From Alicycliphilus sp. UBA6560 (lineage in GTDB: Bacteria > Pseudomonadota > Gammaproteobacteria > Burkholderiales > Burkholderiaceae_C): a stretch of 64,000 bases of DNA. The notes under the pieces were generated by a model. The model worked only from the letters and a program-made list of their open reading frames with translations, was not told the origin of the DNA and ran no database searches. Location: the NCBI GenBank assembly GCA_002434305.1, contig DJJU01000013.1:62001-126000 (forward strand). Direction: 5' to 3'. Below are positions 58,945-64,000 of this stretch, one piece after another. Numbering within the stretch: position 1 is the stretch's first letter; each line of letters starts with the position of its first letter. The position numbers were made by a program, and so were the translations under genes.

Positions 58945-58961
58945 TTGACTGACTGACTGAC
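58941..58961 (+). repeat. Tetranucleotide tandem repeat (TTGA/CTGA) before the binding-protein gene
   Basis: TTGATTGACTGACTGACTGA (58941-58960) is five four-base units in a row. The first unit includes the TGA stop of the LivM-type gene. It lies 17 bp before the ATG of the substrate-binding protein, just upstream of its ribosome site (ACGAGGAGACAG). Confidence 0.75.
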
Positions 58962-58976
58962 AACGAGGAGACAGAC

Positions 58977-60164
58977 ATGGCACAGCAACGCATTTCCCCC
59001 CGCCGCCGCCGCATCATGCTGACGGCAGCCGCCGCCGGCGCCGCCGCCCTCACCCAGCCGCTGTCCGTGCTGGCGCAGGGGGCCGAGGACATCGTCATCG
59101 GCGGCTCCATCCCCATGACCGGCGTCTTCGCCTTCGCCGGCGTGGGCATCAACGCCGGCATCCAGGATTACGTGAAGATCGTCAACGACGCCGGCGGCAT
59201 CAAGGGCCGCAAGGTCAAGTACGTGCCCGAGGACACGGGCTACAAGGTCGACGTGTCGGTGGCCGCCTTCAAGAAGATCACCAGCCAGAACAAGGTCAAC
59301 CTGTACTACGGCGACTCCACGGGCTTCGCCAAGACCATCAACCCCGAGCTGGACCGCAACGGCAACATCCTGATGGCCGGCGCCTCGTTCGCCACCGAGC
59401 TGAACGACCCCAAGAAGTACCCGCACCAGTTCCTCGTCGGGCCGGACTACACCGAGATGTTCGGCATCCTGCTCAAGCACATCGCCAAGGAAAAGCCCGG
59501 CGCCAAGGTGGCCTTCGTCTATTCCGACTCCGAGTTCGGCCGCGACCCCATCGACTCCAGCGAGGCCCTGGCCAAGAAGCTGGGCCTGACGGTGCCCATC
59601 AAGATCATGACCCCCGCCGGCAGCGTGGACGTGTCCACCGAGGTCATCAAGCTGCGCCGCGCCGCGCCGGACTACACCATCTTCCACGGCTACATCCTGG
59701 CGCCCATCCCCGAGTTCATCACCCAGGGCAAGCAGCAAGGCATGACCAGCAAGTGGATGGGCACCTTCTGGACCATGGACAGCTCCACCGTCATGAAGAT
59801 GGGCCCGGACGGCGACGGCTTCATGGGCGTCATGCCCTTTCGCTACTACTACGACACGGAGAAGGCGCCGATGCTGGAGAAGATCCGCGCCATGCGCCCG
59901 GAGTACCAGAGCACGGCCTACATCCAGGGCTTCCTGGCCGCCATGCTGTTCCTCGAATCGGCCAAGCGCACGCTGGAGGCGAACAAGCCGCTCACGGGCG
60001 ACAACCTCAAGGCCGCGCTGAACTCCATCAAGGACTTCGACACCGGCGGGCTGATCGGCGTGCCGATCACCATCAGCGGCAACTCCATTCCCGTGGGCCG
60101 CGTGTACCGCGCCGACATGAAGGCGCAAAAGATGGTTGCCGCCTCCGACTGGATAAAACTGTGA
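58977..60164 (+). CDS. ABC transporter substrate-binding protein (HAAT/LivK type)
   Basis: The 395-residue protein has a Tat-like signal (RISPRRRRIMLTAAAAGAAALTQPLSVLAQ). A type I periplasmic-binding domain follows: DIVIGGSIPMTGVFAFAGVGINAGIQDYVKIVNDAGGIKGRKVKYVPEDTGYKVD, FVYSDSEFGRDPIDSSEALAKKLGL, DFDTGGLIGVPITISG. It supplies ligand to the LivGHMF-type importer that surrounds it. Since the same operon encodes an acyl-CoA ligase, the ligand may be an aromatic or short-chain carboxylate rather than an amino acid; this is inferred. Confidence 0.93.
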   Translation: MAQQRISPRRRRIMLTAAAAGAAALTQPLSVLAQGAEDIVIGGSIPMTGVFAFAGVGINAGIQDYVKIVNDAGGIKGRKVKYVPEDTGYKVDVSVAAFKKITSQNKVNLYYGDSTGFAKTINPELDRNGNILMAGASFATELNDPKKYPHQFLVGPDYTEMFGILLKHIAKEKPGAKVAFVYSDSEFGRDPIDSSEALAKKLGLTVPIKIMTPAGSVDVSTEVIKLRRAAPDYTIFHGYILAPIPEFITQGKQQGMTSKWMGTFWTMDSSTVMKMGPDGDGFMGVMPFRYYYDTEKAPMLEKIRAMRPEYQSTAYIQGFLAAMLFLESAKRTLEANKPLTGDNLKAALNSIKDFDTGGLIGVPITISGNSIPVGRVYRADMKAQKMVAASDWIKL

Positions 60165-60173
60165 ATTCGGACA

Positions 60174-60262
60174 ACCCCCTGAGCGGCTGCGCCGCTTCCC
60201 CCTTCTCTCACGCTGCGCGTGGGAAGGGAGACGCCGCCCGTGCTGCGGGGCGGCCCTTGCAC
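60174..60262 (+). repeat. Dispersed repeat B, copy 3
   Basis: CCCCCTGAGCGGCTGCGCCG, CTTCCCCCTTCTCTCACGCT, GCGCGTGGGAAGGGAGACGC, CGCCCGTGCTGCGGGGCGGC. It contains two nested inverted repeats (AGCGGC-TGC-GCCGCT and CCCTTCTCTCACGC/GCGTGGGAAGGG) and lies between two genes of one operon (binding protein and LivF-type ATPase). Confidence 0.78.
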
Positions 60263-60331
60263 GGCGGCCCTGGCCTGGGTTGCGCCAGTTTCGCAGGCCG
60301 TGGGTAGCACCCAGCGCCATGAATTACTAAC

Positions 60332-61149
<818 letters not shown>

Positions 61150-61153
<4 letters not shown>

Positions 61154-62949
61154 AACTCCCCGAACTCACCCTGCCGCAGATGCTGCGCCAGCGCGCGCAG
61201 CAGGACGCGGGGCGCGTCGCCATCCGGCAAAAGGACTTCGGCATCTGGAAGCCCTTCACCTGGGCCCAGTACTACCTGCGCGCCAGCCACTTCGGCCAGG
61301 GCCTGCTGCAGCTGGGGCTGCCGCCTGGCGGGCATGTGGGCGTGATCGCCGAGAACCGCATCGAATGGGTGGTGGCGCAGATGGGCGCAGGCCTGGTGGG
61401 CGGCATCACCGTGGGCGTGTACCCGACCAGCCCCACGGCCGAGGTGGCCTACGTGGTCGGCCACGCCGACATCGAGATCATGGTCTGCGAGGACCAGGAG
61501 CAGACCGACAAGGTGCTGGAGGCCCTGCCCCGCCTGCCGCGCCTGAAGAAGATCATCGTCATGGAAACCAAGGGCCTGCGCAGCTTCGCGCCAGAGCAGC
61601 GCGCCCTGATCACCGCCTTCGCCGAAGTGGAAAAGCTCGGTGAGAGCGTGCACAGCCAGGCCCGCATCGACGAACTGCTGGCGCGCCAGCGGCTCGACGA
61701 CATCGGGCTGATGATCTACACCTCCGGCTCCACCGGGGCTCCGAAGGGCGCCATGATCTCCTGGCGCAACATGCGCGGCGTGGTGCCGGGCATCGCCGAG
61801 CGGCTGCAGCTGCAGGCCGGCGCCTCGCACCTGTCCTATCTGCCGCTGTGCCACGTGGCCGAGCAGATGCTGACCACCTTCGTGCCCTTGTTCCTGGGCT
61901 GCACCGTCAACTTCGGCGAATCCATCCGCACCGTGCAGGAGGACCTGCGCGAGGTGGCGCCCAGCATGTTCCTGGGCGTGCCGCGCATCTGGGAAAAGCT
62001 GCACTCGTCCATCACCATCAAGATGCAGGAGACGGGCGCGCTGCGCCGCGGCCTGTACGCGCGCGCCATGGCCGGCTGCGCGCCGCTGGCGGACAAGCCG
62101 CGCGCGCAGTGGTCGCTCCTTGAGCGCGCGCGCTACGCCCTGCACTACGCGCTGGTGCTGCGCGCGCTGCAGAACTTCATCGGCCTGCGCAAAGCCCACG
62201 TGGCGCTGACCGGCGCCGCGCCCATCGCGCCGGACGTGGTGCGGTTCTTCCGCACCCTGGGCGTGCCGCTGATCGAGGTCTACGGCCTGACCGAATCCAC
62301 CGGCATGGTCACCGGCCACCGGCTGGACCAGGTGCACATCGGCACCGTCGGCCCCGTCACGCAGGGCGTGCAGTACCGCCTGGGCGAGAACGGCGAATTC
62401 CAGATCCGGGGCGAGATGGTCTTCGCCGGCTACTACAAGAACCCCGAGGCCACGGCGCAAAGCATCGTGGACGGCTGGCTGCACACCGGCGACGTGGTGA
62501 GCGAGGTGGACGGCCAGATCAAGATCGTGGACCGCCTCAAGGACATCATGATCACCGCCGGCGGCAAGAACCTCACGCCCTCGGAGATCGAGAACACCAT
62601 GAAGGCCAGCCCCTTCATCAAGGAATGCATCATCGTCGCCGACGGCCGCAAGTTCGTCGGCGCCCTGGTGCAGATCGACATGGAGACCGTGGGCAAGTGG
62701 GCCGAGGCACGGCGCATCGCCTTCACGCACTTCCGCTCGCTGGTCGAAACGCCGGAGGTGCGCCAGCTCATCGACGCCGAGATCGCCGCCGGCAACGCCA
62801 AGCTGGCCCAGGTGGCGCAGATCCGCAAGTTCCACTTGCTCACCAAAGAGCTGGACCACGACGATGGCGAAGTCACCGCCACCATGAAGGTGCGCCGCGC
62901 CAGCATCTACAAGACCTACGCCGGCGAGATCGAGGCGCTGTATTCATAA
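61150..62949 (+). CDS. AMP-dependent long-chain acyl-CoA synthetase type ligase
   Basis: The 599-residue ANL enzyme has the P-loop IYTSGSTGAPKGAMISWRNM, the A5-type motif VYGLTESTGMVTGH, WLHTGDVVSEVDGQIKIVDRLKDIMITAGGKNLTPSEIENTMK, and C-terminal VTATMKVRRASIYKTYAGEIEALY. It resembles FadD15/long-chain types often found at the end of HAAT operons. It would activate the imported carboxylate to its CoA ester. The ATG at 61150 overlaps the LivF-type stop (ATGA); an ATG nine bases upstream is possible. Confidence 0.92.
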
Positions 62950-63006
62950 GAAAATGGCCTCCAGCGCTTGATGCACAAGCGCTGGCAGCTCACTTTTCAA
63001 TAGCAA
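62950..63006 (-). repeat. Dispersed repeat A, copy 16
   Basis: On the minus strand: TTTGCTATTGAAAAGTGAGC, TGCCAGCGCTTGTGCATCAA, GCGCTGGAGGCCATTTTC. The core is a perfect hairpin with 10-bp arms (CCAGCGCTTG / CAAGCGCTGG). It fills the whole gap between the ligase stop and the hydratase ATG, leaving no clear ribosome site for the latter. Confidence 0.88.
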
Positions 63007-63008
63007 AC

Positions 63009-63791
63009 ATGACCGATACCGCCCCCCTCATCATCAGCCGCCAGGGCGCCGTAGCCACGCTGCGCTTCAACCGGCCCGCGTCCATGAACGCGCTGGACCT
63101 GCCCGCCGCCCTGGCCCTGCGCGACGCCGTGCGCGCCATCGCCCAGGACGGCGACGTGCGCGCCGTGCTGCTGCAGGGCAGCGGCCGCGCCTTCGTCGCC
63201 GGCGGCGACCTGGCCGCCCTGCGCGCCGATCCGGTCCAGGCCGCCCAGGACCTGCTCGGCCCGCTGAACGAGACCCTGCTGCTGCTGCAGGCGCTGGACG
63301 CGCCCGTCATCGCCCAGGTGCACGGCGCCGCGGCCGGCGCCGGCCTGTCGCTGATGCTGATGTGCGACTTCGTGCTGGCCGCCGAAGGCACCAAGTTCAA
63401 CCTGGCCTACATCAACCTGGGAACCAGTTGCGACGTCGGCGCCTCGTGGGCGCTGCCGCGCCTGGTCGGCCTGCGCCAGGCGCTGGAGATCGCCCTGCTG
63501 GGCGAGACCTTCACCACCGACGACGCGCTGCGCCTGGGCCTGGTCAACCGCGTGCTGCCCGCCACCGAGCTGGACGCCGCCGCGCGCGCCTTCGCCGAGC
63601 GCATCGCCAGCGGCCCCACCGTGGCCTATGGCCATATGCGCCGCCTGATGCGCGCCAGCCTGGACCGCGACTTGGCCGCCCAGCTGGCCGCCGAGGCCCA
63701 GTCCTTCGACTCCTGCGCCCGCACGGCCGATCTGCGCGAGGGCATCGAGGCCTTCTTCGCCAAGCGGACGCCGCAGTTCAAGGGCGAATGA
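63009..63791 (+). CDS. Enoyl-CoA hydratase/isomerase family protein
   Basis: The 260-residue crotonase-fold enzyme has NRPASMNALDL near residues 20-30, the oxyanion-hole block GSGRAFVAGGDLAAL, VIAQVHGAAAGAGLSLMLMCDFVLAAEGTKFNLAYINLGTSCDVGASWALPRLVG, and a C-terminal trimerisation helix. The usual catalytic Glu pair is not evident: the second position reads TSCDVGASW instead of P-E-x-G. It may therefore be an isomerase or a divergent hydratase. It follows the acyl-CoA ligase after repeat A copy 16 and probably extends the same pathway. Confidence 0.9.
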   Translation: MTDTAPLIISRQGAVATLRFNRPASMNALDLPAALALRDAVRAIAQDGDVRAVLLQGSGRAFVAGGDLAALRADPVQAAQDLLGPLNETLLLLQALDAPVIAQVHGAAAGAGLSLMLMCDFVLAAEGTKFNLAYINLGTSCDVGASWALPRLVGLRQALEIALLGETFTTDDALRLGLVNRVLPATELDAAARAFAERIASGPTVAYGHMRRLMRASLDRDLAAQLAAEAQSFDSCARTADLREGIEAFFAKRTPQFKGE

Positions 63792-63829
63792 CGACCGTCC
63801 GGGTGTGCCGGCCACGCCCGGCAAAGCCG

Positions 63830-63864
63830 TGAAAAAAGCACAGGGGGCCTCGCGGCCCCCTGTG
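63830..63864 (-). terminator. Rho-independent terminator of the DUF3297 gene
   Basis: The stem ACAGGGGGCC / GGCCCCCTGT with a 4-nt loop is followed on the minus strand by GCTTTTTTC. It lies about 30 bp beyond the stop of the leftward gene and 48 bp beyond the hydratase stop, so it may also block rightward read-through weakly. Confidence 0.85.
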
Positions 63865-63893
63865 GCTGTTGGGCGCTTGCGCGCGCTGCGCAA

Positions 63894-64000
63894 TCACGGC
63901 TTGTAGAACGCCTCCACGCTGCCCTTGAGCGTGATCAGGAGCGGCTGCCCGCGCCGGTCCAGCGTCTTGCCCGCGGGCACCTTGATCCAGCCCTCGCTCA
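63894..64000 (-). CDS. DUF3297 family protein (3' end only)
   Basis: The visible C-terminal 34 residues on the minus strand, starting SEGWIKVPAGKTLDRRGQPL and ending LKGSVEAFYKP, match the end of the small DUF3297 proteins as I know them (SEGWI.V..GK.LDR.GQPL). The 5' part lies beyond the window. These proteins are about 80 residues long and have no known function. A terminator follows. Confidence 0.75.
   Translation of the reverse strand, partial: SEGWIKVPAGKTLDRRGQPLLITLKGSVEAFYKP

Overview
The window is GC-rich, densely coding DNA typical of a betaproteobacterial chromosome, most likely Comamonadaceae (Acidovorax / Comamonas / Delftia relatives). Three things support this: the gene content (minCDE, the mnmG-rsmG-LysE-parA ... 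parB order, a SorAB-type sulfite dehydrogenase, several TRAP and branched-chain amino acid type ABC transporters), an IPTL-CTERM surface protein, and a dispersed hairpin repeat built on AATAGCTG...GCGCTTG...CAAGCGCTGGAGGCC. I saw no phage, insertion sequence, CRISPR array, rRNA or tRNA. The chromosome partition locus with four parS sites suggests the window lies in the origin-proximal part of the chromosome, but dnaA/oriC is not in it.

Layout. 0-9.4 kb: metallophosphoesterase, universal stress protein, a TetR regulator, argP divergent from dadA (D-amino acid dehydrogenase), then a leftward operon of a complete TRAP transporter, an SMP-30 family lactonase and a PhyH-type dioxygenase. 9.4-15.2 kb: flavin reductase, minCDE, pssA, acetoacetyl-CoA synthetase and a small conserved protein. 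15.3-22.9 kb: ubiquinone-type FAD hydroxylase, GAF-GGDEF diguanylate cyclase, nucleobase permease, L,D-transpeptidase-like protein, two small or hypothetical proteins, and an acetyl-CoA hydrolase/CoA-transferase. 23-30.5 kb: ABC substrate-binding protein, thioesterase, cobalamin adenosyltransferase, EF-hand protein, FAD-linked D-lactate dehydrogenase type oxidase, BON protein, and an MFS transporter divergent from an AraC regulator. 30.6-33.5 kb: ECF sigma factor, putative anti-sigma factor, sulfite dehydrogenase and cytochrome c (SorAB type). 33.6-45.6 kb: CsgG-like lipoprotein, methyltransferase, and the partition cluster parB - hydrolase - large DUF11/IPTL-CTERM surface protein - parA - LysE - rsmG - mnmG, all leftward. 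45.7-56 kb: FMN reductase, Cys-cluster protein, GST, ene-reductase, chemotaxis receptor, a divergent copper system (copA / copZ-cueR), two GST-family genes and a TetR regulator. 56-64 kb: a rightward LivGHM-substrate-binding protein-LivF operon continuing into an acyl-CoA ligase and an enoyl-CoA hydratase, then the 3' end of a DUF3297 gene.

The most interesting signals are outside the usual gene list. (1) At least 16 copies of one about 50-60 bp hairpin repeat are scattered through the window. Two lie in frame inside enzymes (dadA and acetoacetyl-CoA synthetase). Others provide the stop codon and C-terminal tail of a neighbouring gene, or a Shine-Dalgarno plus start codon. (2) A 3.9 kb gene for a DUF11-repeat, IPTL-CTERM surface protein sits between parA and parB. 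(3) Four parS sites lie at 43.0, 43.9, 45.7 and 51.4 kb, three of them inside reading frames. (4) Two MerR-type operator/promoters with 19-bp spacers lie back to back between copA and copZ-cueR. (5) A second repeat family, based on GAGCGGCTGCGCCGCT, occurs at three sites and forms the stop codon of the thioesterase gene.
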